Shown here in pieces: positions 9,008-18,301 of a stretch of 64,000 nt of DNA; position 1 is the stretch's first letter, and every line of letters starts with the position of its first letter. The stretch covers positions 1 through 64,000 of the forward strand of contig DASUVM010000008.1 in NCBI GenBank assembly GCA_036378955.1, read 5' to 3'. The notes below the pieces were generated by a model, which was given only the letters and a program-made list of their open reading frames with translations, was not told the DNA's origin and did not search any database. This stretch comes from DASUVM01 sp036378955. GTDB lineage: Bacteria; Patescibacteriota; Saccharimonadia; Saccharimonadales; Saccharimonadaceae. The position numbers were made by a program, and so were the translations under genes.

Positions 9008-9397
9008 ATGAGCATGAAACGACAATTTCTAATGTTCTGCTTGCGCTGGTTCTTGAATGTGCTAGGGCTTTGGATTGCGCTGCGCCTGCTAGCTGAACAC
9101 GGCGCTGAGTTTAGCGGGCAATACCTCAGCCTTATTTTTGGTGGGTTGCTGCTTTCGGTTATTAACACCATCTTACGGCCAATTATTGTTGTGCTGGCAT
9201 TGCCGGCGATTCTTCTGACGCTTGGGTTGTTCATGTTTATAGTAAATGGCCTCATGGTCTTTTTGGCAGCCAAACTAACTCCGGGTATCGATGTTAGTTT
9301 TGGTGCGGCTATTATTGCCGGGCTTATTATTGGTATCGTTAACTATGCGCTGACGGGTGTGATAGAATTAAGCAGAGAAAAGAGACGTTCATTATGA
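9008..9397 (+). CDS. Four-helix membrane protein, phage holin 4 superfamily (YvlD-like)
   Basis: 129 residues with four hydrophobic helices and the motif INTILRPIIVVLALPAILLTLGLF, typical of the Phage_holin_4_2/YvlD family found in many bacterial chromosomes. The role is not firmly known; it is a small integral membrane protein. ATG 9014 (MKRQF) is an alternative start. The gene overlaps secG by ATGA. Confidence 0.8.
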   Translation: MSMKRQFLMFCLRWFLNVLGLWIALRLLAEHGAEFSGQYLSLIFGGLLLSVINTILRPIIVVLALPAILLTLGLFMFIVNGLMVFLAAKLTPGIDVSFGAAIIAGLIIGIVNYALTGVIELSREKRRSL

Positions 9398-9612
9398 GTG
9401 ATTTTTTACAGATAATTTCAGTAGCTTCAGGTGTTTTAATGGTATTGATGATATTGCTTCAACAACGCGGTGCAACGCTGGGTGCGGGGTTTGGTAGCTC
9501 GGGCGAGCTTTACACTTCGCGCCGAGGAACCGACAAAAGCTTGTTTGAGGCAACAGTAGTAATGGCTGTTATCTTCGTGGGGTCAATTGTAGTTTCATTG
9601 ATTCGCGGCTAG
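9394..9612 (+). CDS. secG: Preprotein translocase subunit SecG
   Basis: 72 residues with two membrane helices joined by the family loop QQRGATLGAGFGSSGELYTSRRG. SecG assists SecYE in export. It overlaps the upstream holin-like gene (ATGA) and is followed after 7 nt by the substrate-binding protein. Confidence 0.95.
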   Translation: MSDFLQIISVASGVLMVLMILLQQRGATLGAGFGSSGELYTSRRGTDKSLFEATVVMAVIFVGSIVVSLIRG

Positions 9613-9619
9613 CCTTTTT

Positions 9620-11407
9620 ATGGCCGAAGAACGGACAAAGCTTAGCTTTGAGCAGACGCCAATTGAAAAGCCGGGCGTTCGTCACCGGTTGCGTCAGCTT
9701 GAAAAAGCAACAGTGCTTCATGCCCGTAACTTTATTGTGCGGCGCTTTACAAACCTCAAAGAGGTGCGGCGTACAGCGCTATTATGGGTGTTTGTGGCTG
9801 GCTTTTTGGTGATTGCCGGGTGGTCGCAAATTGTGGCTGGCGCAGCGTTCTATAGCCATATTGGCCCGGTGCCGGGCGGTGTTTATATTGAAGGTAGCGT
9901 AGGAAAGATCGATACCCTCAACCCGATATTCGCCAGTAACCCGGCAGAGCGTACTGCTTCACACTTACTCTTTCCGGGTTTGGTGAGCATTGACGAGAAA
10001 GGCAGCTTGGTTGGTGACCTTGCCGAGAGCTGGTCTAATAGTGATGACGGCAAAACCTACACATTTATATTGCGGCCCGAGGTGCAATGGAGCGACGGCA
10101 AGCCGATAACCGCGAGCGATGTCACTTTCACCGTAAGAGCTTTGCAAAATACCGCTACTCGTTCACCATATGCTGCAACTTGGCAGCATATTCAAGTTGA
10201 GGCGCCCAACGAGAGAACGGTGACATTTCGCTTACCGGCACCGTTTGCGCCTTTTGTGAACGCGCTGACTATCGGTATCTTGCCACAGCATGTTCTTTCG
10301 AGTATTCCGTTAGCGCAACTGCGCGGTGCATCTTTTAACCTCGACCCAACAACAAGCAGTGGCCCTTTTGCCTTTCGGGGGCTGACGAATGAACGGCCGG
10401 GCATGCGAGCGATTAATGACGTATACCTCGTTAAAAACGAAAACTATGTTCGTGGCGTGCCAAAACTCGATCGGCTGACCCTGAGAATCTATAAAGATAA
10501 CGATGCGCTTGTGACCGCTATGCGCGAACGTGAGATTGTTGCCGCCAGCGACATACCGGGCGACCAGTTGGCTCAATTTGCGCGCGATGGCGGCTTGAAA
10601 ATAACCGAGCTGGAGCCATTCAGCGGTGTCTACGCATTCTTAAAGCAAAGTAATGCAATTTTAGCTGATGCCAATGTGCGCCGGGCATTGTTGCTAGCGA
10701 CAGACCGGCCTGCGATTACTAAAAATGTACATGGTGCTAGCTTGCTGGAAGGGCCGTTAGTATCAGGGCAACCGGGTGCCGGTGCTGGTTTGGTTCAGGC
10801 GTCTTTTAATCTACAGCAAGCAGATGCCTTGCTTGCCCAGGCTGGGTGGGTGAAAGATGCTTCAGGCAAGCGCCTGAAAAATGGTGAGCCCTTACGGCTT
10901 TCGATTGTTGGGCTTGCTTCGAGCGGCTATGCTTCAACCGTACAGGCTATGCAAAAAACATGGTCAGAACTAGGAATTGAAGTTGAATCACGCCTGGTTC
11001 GCCAAGAAGAATTTCAGACCAACATTATTGGGCCGCACGCCTATGACGTGCTGGTTTACGAGCTTGCGCTCGGGCGCGATAGTGACGTGTATCCATATTG
11101 GCATTCGTCGCAAGCGGTCGCACCGCGCTTAAACCTTTCTGAATACAGATCGGTCATTAGCGACGAAGCGCTTGAGGCCGGCCGCACACGCATTAACCCC
11201 GCACTTCGTGAAGCAAAATACCGAACCTTTGTCGAGCAGTGGCTGAAAGATGTGCCGGCAATTGCCTTGTATCGGCCACACAGCTATTATGTGCAGCTTG
11301 CAAAAACTGAAGCGGTAAAAGCGGGGCCTATCGGCGAGCTTATAGATCGTTTTGCAAATGTACAGTATTGGACGGCTGACATTGGCCGCCTGCAAAACAC
11401 CGAGTAG
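9620..11407 (+). CDS. Peptide/nickel-type ABC substrate-binding protein, membrane anchored
   Basis: 595 residues. A charged N-terminal cytoplasmic part (~50 residues) is followed by one membrane helix (LLWVFVAGFLVIAGW) and a family 5 extracellular solute-binding domain with the typical LAESWSNSDDGKTYTFILRPEVQWSDGKPITASDVTF signature, partly visible at residues ~130-165. It would capture oligopeptides outside the cell. No permease or ATPase genes of the Opp/Dpp type are next to it here. The long N-terminal extension before the anchor is unusual for lipoprotein-type SBPs. Confidence 0.9.
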   Translation: MAEERTKLSFEQTPIEKPGVRHRLRQLEKATVLHARNFIVRRFTNLKEVRRTALLWVFVAGFLVIAGWSQIVAGAAFYSHIGPVPGGVYIEGSVGKIDTLNPIFASNPAERTASHLLFPGLVSIDEKGSLVGDLAESWSNSDDGKTYTFILRPEVQWSDGKPITASDVTFTVRALQNTATRSPYAATWQHIQVEAPNERTVTFRLPAPFAPFVNALTIGILPQHVLSSIPLAQLRGASFNLDPTTSSGPFAFRGLTNERPGMRAINDVYLVKNENYVRGVPKLDRLTLRIYKDNDALVTAMREREIVAASDIPGDQLAQFARDGGLKITELEPFSGVYAFLKQSNAILADANVRRALLLATDRPAITKNVHGASLLEGPLVSGQPGAGAGLVQASFNLQQADALLAQAGWVKDASGKRLKNGEPLRLSIVGLASSGYASTVQAMQKTWSELGIEVESRLVRQEEFQTNIIGPHAYDVLVYELALGRDSDVYPYWHSSQAVAPRLNLSEYRSVISDEALEAGRTRINPALREAKYRTFVEQWLKDVPAIALYRPHSYYVQLAKTEAVKAGPIGELIDRFANVQYWTADIGRLQNTE

Positions 11408-11525
11408 TAGTTGATCTAACAGTAAGAATAAGCTACAATAGCCGAAGCTTCAGGTGAGCGAACAAGAAGATTTTCAGCGCGCGTCACATTAGGTTAAGAC
11501 AGTCATTTAACAAATAAATTTTTAT

Positions 11526-11614
11526 GCGCGAGTGGCGGAATCGGTAGACGCGCTAGCTTGAGGGGCTAGTGTTCGCTTTAGAACGTGGAGGTTCAAGTCC
11601 TCTCTCGCGCACCA
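11526..11614 (+). tRNA. tRNA-Leu(GAG)
   Basis: Acceptor GCGCGAG pairs with CTCGCGC, and ACCA is encoded. The anticodon stem CTAGC/GCTAG holds loop TTGAGGG with anticodon GAG. A long variable arm (GTTCGCTTTAGAAC region) and T-loop TTCAAGT are normal for leucine. Confidence 0.97.
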
Positions 11615-11709
11615 TGATTGAATAACAGAGAAAGAAGTGTTCCGTGAACGGGACACTTTTTGTTTGATGTAGATTTCTAATCTGTTGCATAGGTTCAAGT
11701 CCTCTTTGG
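11615..11709 (+). repeat. tRNA tail element with terminator and T-arm copy
   Basis: After the CCA comes AACAGA, then a terminator hairpin (GTGTTCCG 11637-11644 with CGGGACAC 11649-11656, T run), then TCTGTT and a copy of the tRNA T-arm, GGTTCAAGTCCTCT at 11692-11705. It lies exactly 102 nt after the original at 11590. The other tRNA-Leu and tRNA-Phe have the same arrangement. Confidence 0.8.
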
Positions 11710-11727
11710 TTGGCATACTTAAAATAA

Positions 11728-12255
11728 ATGAATATTTCTGTAGTTATCCCCGCTCATAATGAAGCTACCGCCCTGCCTTCGTGTTTTGAAGCATTGGCTC
11801 ATCAGAAAACCCAGCGCAATATCGAAGTTATAGTTGTTGATAACGCCTCGACCGATCAGACAGAAGCGGCTGCCGCAAGTGGTTCCAGCTACATTGTCGA
11901 TGGTGCAAAACTTACTAATTGGATAATGAGAGTCGGTATGCCATTCAGTCTCCGTCTCTATAGACTCTTGATCGGCCATTACATACTCACCAGAGCAAAC
12001 TTTGCTATTCGGCGCCGAGCGTATGAAGCGGCCGGAGGGTTCGATCTCGATCAGGACATGCTCGACGATGCGGATCTGGCCTTCCGTGTATCGCGCGTTG
12101 GGCGGACTCTCTATTTAAAAGAGCCAAAAGTACTAACGGGGGGCGACATCTTTAAGTACGGCTACATCCAGGGCTTCTGGCACTATGCCCGTCACTTACC
12201 ACCGTTTTTGGGTCGGTATTGGTTCGATGGTAGACGCCCCAGCGGAGGAGAGTAA
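11728..12255 (+). pseudogene. Family 2 glycosyltransferase with internal deletion
   Basis: 175 residues. It starts as a normal GT2 (VVIPAHNEATALP, VVDNASTDQT), but about 50 residues later jumps to the C-terminal half (ILTRANFAIRRRAYEAAGGFD, MLDDADLAFRVSRVG). The middle segment with the metal-binding DxD motif is missing, so about 70 residues appear deleted in frame. A CATACT -10 box at 11714-11719 lies 8 nt before ATG, directly after the T-arm copy. Probably inactive, though the frame is open. Confidence 0.6.
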
Positions 12256-12263
12256 ACCGGGCA

Positions 12264-12292
12264 TTGACATAATCATACTCTTTTGATACTCT
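12264..12292 (+). promoter_or_regulatory. Promoter of toxin-antitoxin pair
   Basis: TTGACA (12264-12269), 17-bp spacer and TACTCT (12287-12292) with a TG one base upstream. The antitoxin ATG begins only 6 nt later, so the mRNA is probably leaderless. Confidence 0.65.
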
Positions 12293-12298
12293 ATAAAC

Positions 12299-12583
12299 AT
12301 GAGCACCGTAAAACTACAAGTTCCATTAGATAAAGAAGTCCGTGACCAATGGGAGGGCTACGCGCATCGCAATGGTTTTGATTCTCTGCAAGCCTACATT
12401 CGTTTTCTTGCTAAAGCTGACATAGACGGCAGGAGGGTTAACCTTGAAGAATCCGTACGCCTAAGCCCCGAGGCTGAAGCTCGCTACGCCAAAGAAATTA
12501 AAGAACATGAAGAGCTTCGCCGCCAAGGTAAAGTAAAAGAATACCATTCGGTTGATGACCTCATGCAGGGTTTACTGCCTTGA
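12299..12583 (+). CDS. Type II antitoxin (ribbon-helix-helix-like)
   Basis: 94 residues. The start STVKLQVPLDKEVRDQWEGYA fits a ribbon-helix-helix DNA-binding N-terminus, and the charged C-terminus (EEHEELRRQGKVKEYHSVDDLMQ region) fits the toxin-wrapping tail of RelB/DinJ-like antitoxins. The stop TGA overlaps the toxin ATG (TGATG). It should repress its own promoter and neutralise the toxin. Confidence 0.8.
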   Translation: MSTVKLQVPLDKEVRDQWEGYAHRNGFDSLQAYIRFLAKADIDGRRVNLEESVRLSPEAEARYAKEIKEHEELRRQGKVKEYHSVDDLMQGLLP

Positions 12584-12849
12584 TGAAACGAATTGAGTTT
12601 ACCAAGCAATTCCAAAAACGACTCAAGCAACGCTACGGGCATCAACCAAAAATCATAGAGCGGCTGCAACGACACCTTGAGTTGTTCAAACGAGGGATTC
12701 GTAAAGAGCCGATTAACGATCATCCACTAACCGGAAAGCTTAAGGGCCTCCGTGCTTTTTCGGTGGGTGGCGATGTGCGGGTTGTATATCAGGAGACTGA
12801 GGATTGCTACCTGCTTCTTGATATCGGATCGCATAATCAAGTATATTGA
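12583..12849 (+). CDS. RelE/YafQ-like mRNA interferase toxin
   Basis: 88 residues. The core has EFTKQFQKRLKQR at the start, the middle HPLTGKLKGLRAFSVGGDVRVVYQ and the end LLLDIGSHNQVY, which is the YafQ/RelE pattern. Such toxins cut mRNA on the ribosome. An in-frame TTG at 12580 is unlikely to be the start because ATG overlaps the antitoxin stop. Confidence 0.85.
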   Translation: MKRIEFTKQFQKRLKQRYGHQPKIIERLQRHLELFKRGIRKEPINDHPLTGKLKGLRAFSVGGDVRVVYQETEDCYLLLDIGSHNQVY

Positions 12850-12947
12850 GCAGTTTCTCATACAACCCAAAAACACTAATTTCGATTCGGTTCCACAACA
12901 GCGTGCATTGAGCAGAGTTATGTCCGAGCGCAGACTCTTTTAAGCTC

Positions 12948-14699
12948 CTAGGTCGAATCGTCGATACGGAGCCTCATTGCATCACGATAGCTGAGAAGTT
13001 CACGTACCCTGATGTCTATTACCTGTTCACTAAGCGTAACTGATTCAGTGGAAATGCTACCAAAAGGGCTGTTCGCAGTGAGCCTCTGCCGTTCTGTTTG
13101 CAAAAACGCGATTTGATTGTTAATGTAATGTGCTTCATGTTTAAGTATGTTGGCCCGCATCCTATCAGCTTCTGCTTTGTTCTGGGGAGCTTTGTAAAGT
13201 GAAGTGTTGATAAAATGCTCCAGAGCATCTTGTCGCTTTTGGCGCCAGTTGGCCGCCTGGGAGCGCACTTCGCTTGTAAGTCGGTCGGAGTATTGTCGGC
13301 TATCCTTCTTGCCATGCGCTGATATATCTGGAACTTCACCGAATGTAGAAGTACCGATTGCCTTGGCTATGCTCGAAGGCAGTACTTCGACGGGCCTGTT
13401 ACTATCATTTATAAAGTCGTGCAGCCGGTTTGAGCGGCTAGGGTGGCGCATTTTAGACGTAGCTTTATTGATGATCTGGCGCACTCGTTCAGGGCTGATT
13501 CCGTATACTGCACCAATGCTACCAAGTGTGGCGGCTTCCGGGTCTGCTCCAAATCTCTGCGTTAATGCCCCAGCTTCGCGCTCAGATAGAGTAGAGAGCA
13601 CTTCTTCTAATGTATTTTTCATGGCTCGAGCCATGACAGTATCCTCGATAGATGTTTGTTCTTGCAATTCTGCCATCAGTTCAGGGGGGATATCCTCAGT
13701 TGTTCCTATCACGCGCTTGCCAAAAAGCCGTACAATTGTTTGCTCTCGCTTGGTGGTCTTGAGGTGGTCGGCAATTTCTTCCAGGGTAGGGTCGATATCT
13801 GTTTCACTGCGCAGCGTCTTAGAAGCTTTCTTAACAGCCCTGGCTAATTTAGGTGTAAAAGCTATATTGTATGGAAGTTCAGCGGGCATTCCTTCTTTGG
13901 AAAGCACGCTCTCCCAGTGAGCAACGACGCGATCGATGGGTGTCGCGGCCTTGCCCACTATTGCTTCAGTGGGGGCTTCTGTTTGTGCTTGTATGATTTG
14001 TTTGGGCAGGGTAGGGGTGGCCGTCTCTGGCCCAACATTCGCCTCAGGTGAACGTTTAAGCCACGAATGTCCCCATATTTCGTGAGATTGATGCTTTTTT
14101 GTATGCTCAGGAGTGGCAGAGAAGCCAACTTTGATCGCTTTTGGCATATATCTGTAAAGTGCAGAAGATATAACGGTGTAGAGGCTAGGGTGGCATTCAT
14201 CCCCCAAAATAAGGTCAAATTCGCCAAGCCTGCCGCCGCCCGCCTCTCTTGCCTTATATTCTTCAAGAAATCCTGCATAGGTGCTTACAACGACAAGATG
14301 GCGATTGTTGCCGCGTCGGCCGCCGTAATGTTGTTTGACTGCACGTTGTTCAAGAAGGTCAGTAAAACGCCCCATGCCCTTGTCGCCATCACTGCCAATA
14401 AGCTGGTCGGCAATCTGTTTTGTAGGTGCTAAGATTAACGTACGTTGGCCGGCTCTTGCGGCTGCTTCTGCTAGCAATGCAATGAGCATACCCTTGCCAG
14501 ATCCTGTTGCCGCATCAATATAGCCAGCAGTTTCGCCGCCGACAATGCCACTGCCAATTGCATTAAAGGCTACTTCTTGATGTAAATCTAACTGAAAATC
14601 ACGATGAGGGATATCGGTGATGACACCTTGCAGAGCGCCCGCTAACTCAAGAGCTTCTCGAGAAGGCTGTCGGGATTCAGGGGTATAAAGTTTCTCCAT
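12948..14699 (-). CDS. SF2 helicase-like domain fused to sigma-70 region 3/4-like domain
   Basis: 583 residues. Residues ~35-200 are an SF2 RecA-like domain: Walker A ATGSGKG (64-70), motif Ia LILAPTKQ, motif II DECH (167-170) and motif III SAT (194-196). No second RecA domain with motifs V and VI follows. Instead residues ~365-420 match sigma-70 region 4, with LSEREAGALTQRFG and YGISPERVRQIINKATSKMR, a helix-turn-helix that recognises -35 elements; ~300-325 (DPTLEEIADHLKTT) looks like region 3. The tail is coiled and charged. Both halves lie in one frame. TATACT (14710-14705) ends 5 nt before ATG. Its role may be transcription initiation or ATP-driven DNA loading; unknown. Confidence 0.8.
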   Translation of the reverse strand: MEKLYTPESRQPSREALELAGALQGVITDIPHRDFQLDLHQEVAFNAIGSGIVGGETAGYIDAATGSGKGMLIALLAEAAARAGQRTLILAPTKQIADQLIGSDGDKGMGRFTDLLEQRAVKQHYGGRRGNNRHLVVVSTYAGFLEEYKAREAGGGRLGEFDLILGDECHPSLYTVISSALYRYMPKAIKVGFSATPEHTKKHQSHEIWGHSWLKRSPEANVGPETATPTLPKQIIQAQTEAPTEAIVGKAATPIDRVVAHWESVLSKEGMPAELPYNIAFTPKLARAVKKASKTLRSETDIDPTLEEIADHLKTTKREQTIVRLFGKRVIGTTEDIPPELMAELQEQTSIEDTVMARAMKNTLEEVLSTLSEREAGALTQRFGADPEAATLGSIGAVYGISPERVRQIINKATSKMRHPSRSNRLHDFINDSNRPVEVLPSSIAKAIGTSTFGEVPDISAHGKKDSRQYSDRLTSEVRSQAANWRQKRQDALEHFINTSLYKAPQNKAEADRMRANILKHEAHYINNQIAFLQTERQRLTANSPFGSISTESVTLSEQVIDIRVRELLSYRDAMRLRIDDST

Positions 14700-14815
14700 A
14701 GCGAAGTATACAATACCATAGATTTTATAATAATGAAATTGTATGTTTTGACGAGAGGCAAGTAGGAATGACTCTAGGCTTGTAAGCCAGTGTCGTTACC
14801 TGCCATACTGTTCTC

Positions 14816-15277
14816 ATGAAGACCATACCTTACGCTAATTTACCAATTCAAGAACAGGAGCTACTGAGGCAAACGGTTAAGCGCTTGCCGCGCTCGCTGA
14901 ATAAGGTCACTAACCCTTATACGGGTGCGGTTGCAGTTACGGAAAAAAATTACTACTTTGGCAATGATATTTTTCTTTCTAACGATACTCTCATATGCGC
15001 CGAAGCGGCTGCGATGGCGAGTGCTGTAGCGGCCGGTGACTATAAGTTTACCAAGCTATGTCTAGCCATCGGCCGTACCGATTCGGAGCCAAGGATTGTT
15101 TCTCCTTGCGGTAACTGCCGTCAATGGTTGCACGACTTTGCGCGCCCTAACGGCAGAGTCATTGAAGTTCTATCGGTTACAAGTATGCTCAATAACGTTA
15201 TGATTACGGATTCTGATGAACTCTTGCCTGAAGGTTTTAAATCGGCCGGATTAGGCAAAATGGCAGGAGAAAGCTAA
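14816..15277 (+). CDS. cdd: Cytidine deaminase
   Basis: 153 residues. Zinc site CAE (in LICAEAAAM) plus PCGNC (in SPCGNCRQW) is that of a tetrameric cytidine deaminase. It converts cytidine or deoxycytidine to uridine forms, a salvage reaction. CATACT (14804-14809) with TG upstream ends 6 nt before ATG: leaderless start, divergent from the helicase-sigma gene. Confidence 0.88.
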   Translation: MKTIPYANLPIQEQELLRQTVKRLPRSLNKVTNPYTGAVAVTEKNYYFGNDIFLSNDTLICAEAAAMASAVAAGDYKFTKLCLAIGRTDSEPRIVSPCGNCRQWLHDFARPNGRVIEVLSVTSMLNNVMITDSDELLPEGFKSAGLGKMAGES

Positions 15278-15298
15278 GCTTGAGACACTCAACCTTAG

Positions 15299-16456
15299 CT
15301 AATTAAGGCGGAGTGCTTTTTTGTCATCCGCCAGTCGTGCTTCTGCTGGAATAAGCAGTAACAGAGCTAGCCCTAATAACAGGCAGCTCCAAATGGCTGG
15401 AATAGTAAGTGTAGCGCACAAGATTCCCGTTGCAGCAATGAGTATCTTATAAAAAGTCAGTATATAGTGCACGGCGTTACCATTGCCGATAGATGTCAAA
15501 ACAAATCCGCACATTATTCCCGCAATTCCGATGCCGATAAGCGGTTCGGCAGTGCCGTTATGTTCTATAGCTAGCTCAAAGCCTACCCCGAGTACAACAA
15601 TGGCGGCATACACAAGTAGGTGGCCGTATCCGTAAATAAAGCTGCGCACCTGTGCACCCGAACCGCGCTGAATAGCTTTTGTGATAAGCCGGTCGTCAAA
15701 GTGATTGAAATACAGCCACCAAATTGAAGCGGCAATAATGAAACCAGCCAGTCCTACCACAATACCAGCACTGCTTAAGTGGACTTCAGCAATGCCGTTA
15801 ATAGTCGCTAATATTACCTCGCCTAATACAATAATCAGAAATAACCCAAAACGCTCTGGCATGTGTGAATCTTGTTGAGGCGTGTGGCGCATAAGGGCGT
15901 AGGCAATGGGCCCAGATAGTAGAGCGTTAACGAGCACTGCTGCACCCCATAAATAGTAATGCCCCGGTGCGTCTATAAAAAGCGATACCCCCCAAAGCAG
16001 CGCACCCGACAGCGAGCCAGCCGTATACCAATGTGAAAGTTCGCGAGCTTTGGCTTCACTTCGCCCTGAGATAAAATAGACAACCCCTAAAAGCATAAAT
16101 AGCCCGATATTTGCCGCAGCAAACAAGAGAGGATCAGCCGTTTGACTGCCGGGCAATGAAAGCGCCACCAGTGCTAGCCCTGCCATTCCCGCGAACTGCA
16201 CTAAACGATCAAAGATAGAATCATTGTCAAAAATATCGGCGAAATATGAATAGCTTATCCATATCCACCAGATAACCGCGAAGAGCCCGATAAACGTTAC
16301 TAAGCCTGTTAATGAGTGGTCGGTATGAAGATAAAACCCCAAGCGGGCAACTGCAACAACCGCGATAAGGTCAAAAAATAACTCAAGCCAGGTAGCATGA
16401 CGCTCGCCTTGGCTTTTATGAATGCGTCGCCGTGTTGTTAGCTGTAATTTTTTCAT
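15299..16456 (-). CDS. LtrA family membrane protein
   Basis: 385 residues, about 11 membrane helices. The family patterns ELFFDLIAVVAVARL near the N-terminus and ERFGLFLIIVLGE in the middle mark low-temperature-requirement A proteins. The biochemical role is not established. Divergent from the FAD oxidase at 16623, with a palindrome between. Confidence 0.88.
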   Translation of the reverse strand: MKKLQLTTRRRIHKSQGERHATWLELFFDLIAVVAVARLGFYLHTDHSLTGLVTFIGLFAVIWWIWISYSYFADIFDNDSIFDRLVQFAGMAGLALVALSLPGSQTADPLLFAAANIGLFMLLGVVYFISGRSEAKARELSHWYTAGSLSGALLWGVSLFIDAPGHYYLWGAAVLVNALLSGPIAYALMRHTPQQDSHMPERFGLFLIIVLGEVILATINGIAEVHLSSAGIVVGLAGFIIAASIWWLYFNHFDDRLITKAIQRGSGAQVRSFIYGYGHLLVYAAIVVLGVGFELAIEHNGTAEPLIGIGIAGIMCGFVLTSIGNGNAVHYILTFYKILIAATGILCATLTIPAIWSCLLLGLALLLLIPAEARLADDKKALRLN

Positions 16457-16508
16457 AGGGTTGTCGTTTCTCTTTAAGCGCCGTGGTTCTTGTATTTTAT
16501 ATCAATAC

Positions 16509-16526
16509 GTGTCTTTAAAAAGACAC
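16509..16526. promoter_or_regulatory. 18-bp palindrome between ltrA-like gene and FAD oxidase
   Basis: GTGTCTTT and AAAGACAC are exact inverted arms around AA. It lies in the divergent intergenic region 53 bp before the ltrA-like start and 97 bp before 16623, so it could be a shared operator. A TATGAT box near 16573 probably serves the oxidase gene. Confidence 0.4.
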
Positions 16527-16622
16527 AAGTACACATATAAGCTAGTTTGTTCATTATAGCAAGAAAAAGATATGCTATGATAATCTTAAAAGCATAAGCT
16601 CCCATAGAAGAACGAGAGAAAC

Positions 16623-18263
16623 ATGAACAAAATTGCAACCTATTTGCAAGAGCACGTCAGCGGTGAGGTTTTAACAAGCGCTAATGCCCGCCGTTATTTT
16701 TCAACCGACGCGAGCATTTTAACCGTTCCGCCGGCAATGGTGGTGTACCCACGAAACACTGCCGATGTCCGTAAAATTGCCCGCTTTTGCTGGCAATTAG
16801 CCGAGAAAGGGCACCGGCTGCCAATTACCTCCCGGGGCCGAGGTACTGACCTGGCCGGGGCGGCAATTGGCCGGGGCCTGATTATGGTGTTTCCGGCCCA
16901 CATGAATAAACTGCTCGAGCTTGACCCGAAGCAAAAATTGGTGCGCTTACAACCTGGTGTTACCTTTCGGTCGTTGCAAGATACACTACATACACACGGC
17001 CTATTCTTACCGCCTTATCCTGCCTCTTACGATTATTCGTCAGTTGGCGGCGCGATTGCAAATAATTCTGCCGGTGAAAAAAGTGTTAAATATGGTGCAA
17101 TGCGCCGTTATGTTCGTAACCTTGAAGTAGTGTTGGCAAATGGTGATATTATTCAAACTTCGCGTATTTCAAAACGTGAACTGAACCATAAAAAAGGGCT
17201 GCCCGGTTTTGAGGGCGAGGTGTATCGCCAAGTCGATGGTTTAATTAGTGACAATTGGGATCTACTACAAAACTACCTTCGCGACCATGGCCAAACCTCG
17301 AAAAATACCTCGGGCTATGCCCTGGCCGAGGTGAAGCAAAAAGACGGTTCATTCGACCTGACGCCACTCTTTGTCGGTTCACAGGGAACGCTAGGTATTA
17401 TTACTGAAGCGATTTTAGCCACTGAACCCCACATACCATCAAAAACCTTACTGCTCATTGAATGCCATGATCTTGAAAGCGCCGAAGCCGTTGTTGAAAA
17501 ACTACTGCCCCTTGGGGCCAGTGCGCTTGAGATGGTAGACAGCAACCTGCTGAATTACCTGCATAAGCAAAACCCTACCTTGCTCGCTGGTGCTATTAAA
17601 GAGCCCTTCCCGGATGTTGTCTTGCTTGCCGAATTCGACGACGCAAACATGCGCAAACAGCACGCAAAAGCAAAAAAAGCTGAAAAAATGCTCAAAAATA
17701 TTACTGGTTCGGTGCGTATCTCAACCGACTTTGAAGAGCAAGAAACACTGTGGAGTATTCGTCGTTCAGCTGCTATTATGATGACATTTAACGAAGGCAA
17801 CAAAGCTGCCTTGCCAATTATCGAAGACGGCATTGTACCGCGAGAAAAGTTCAAGTTACTTTTAAGCGGCCTTTATGCGCTGCTTAATAAATATCATTTG
17901 CAGGTGGCAGTGTGGGGCCATGCCGGTGATGCGAATTTACACGTGCAGCCAATTATGGATTTAACACAGCTAAGCGACCGCCAAAAAATCTTTAAGCTGA
18001 TGGACGAATACCATAAATTAGTAATAAAACTGGGTGGCAGTATGTGCGCCGAGCATAATGACGGACGTTTGCGCACGCCATATCTTGCACAGCAACACGG
18101 CCAAGAAATGTATGATTTATTTGCTGCCGTGAAAAAGGCGCTTGACCCCTATGACATTTTGAATCCCGGTGTAAAGTTCAACACCACTATAAAAGACGTT
18201 GTAGGCCAGCTACGGCAAAGCTACACCATTGATCATTTGCATGACTTTTTGCCGTATACGTAG
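16623..18263 (+). CDS. FAD-linked oxidase (D-lactate/glycolate dehydrogenase type)
   Basis: 546 residues. An N-terminal PCMH-type FAD-binding domain (RGRGTDLAGAAIGRGLIM, PASYDYSSVGGAIANNSAGEKS) is followed by a large C-terminal substrate-binding domain with the motif VWGHAGDANLHVQPI and AEHNDGR, as in GlcD/D-lactate dehydrogenases. No Fe-S extension is present. It would oxidise a 2-hydroxy acid and pass electrons to an unknown acceptor. Confidence 0.88.
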   Translation: MNKIATYLQEHVSGEVLTSANARRYFSTDASILTVPPAMVVYPRNTADVRKIARFCWQLAEKGHRLPITSRGRGTDLAGAAIGRGLIMVFPAHMNKLLELDPKQKLVRLQPGVTFRSLQDTLHTHGLFLPPYPASYDYSSVGGAIANNSAGEKSVKYGAMRRYVRNLEVVLANGDIIQTSRISKRELNHKKGLPGFEGEVYRQVDGLISDNWDLLQNYLRDHGQTSKNTSGYALAEVKQKDGSFDLTPLFVGSQGTLGIITEAILATEPHIPSKTLLLIECHDLESAEAVVEKLLPLGASALEMVDSNLLNYLHKQNPTLLAGAIKEPFPDVVLLAEFDDANMRKQHAKAKKAEKMLKNITGSVRISTDFEEQETLWSIRRSAAIMMTFNEGNKAALPIIEDGIVPREKFKLLLSGLYALLNKYHLQVAVWGHAGDANLHVQPIMDLTQLSDRQKIFKLMDEYHKLVIKLGGSMCAEHNDGRLRTPYLAQQHGQEMYDLFAAVKKALDPYDILNPGVKFNTTIKDVVGQLRQSYTIDHLHDFLPYT

Positions 18264-18301
18264 CCCTTGCTATTGGGCGAAGATTCCGATGAAAACACTT
18301 C

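Noticed and set aside
11798..11805. Second CTGATGAG sequence (minus strand) as a possible hammerhead
   Set aside because: It lacks a following stem, GAAA and closing stem, and lies inside the glycosyltransferase coding region.
13204..13920. 238-codon open frame on the plus strand
   Set aside because: It is antisense to the helicase-sigma gene, has no start signals and no sensible protein features.
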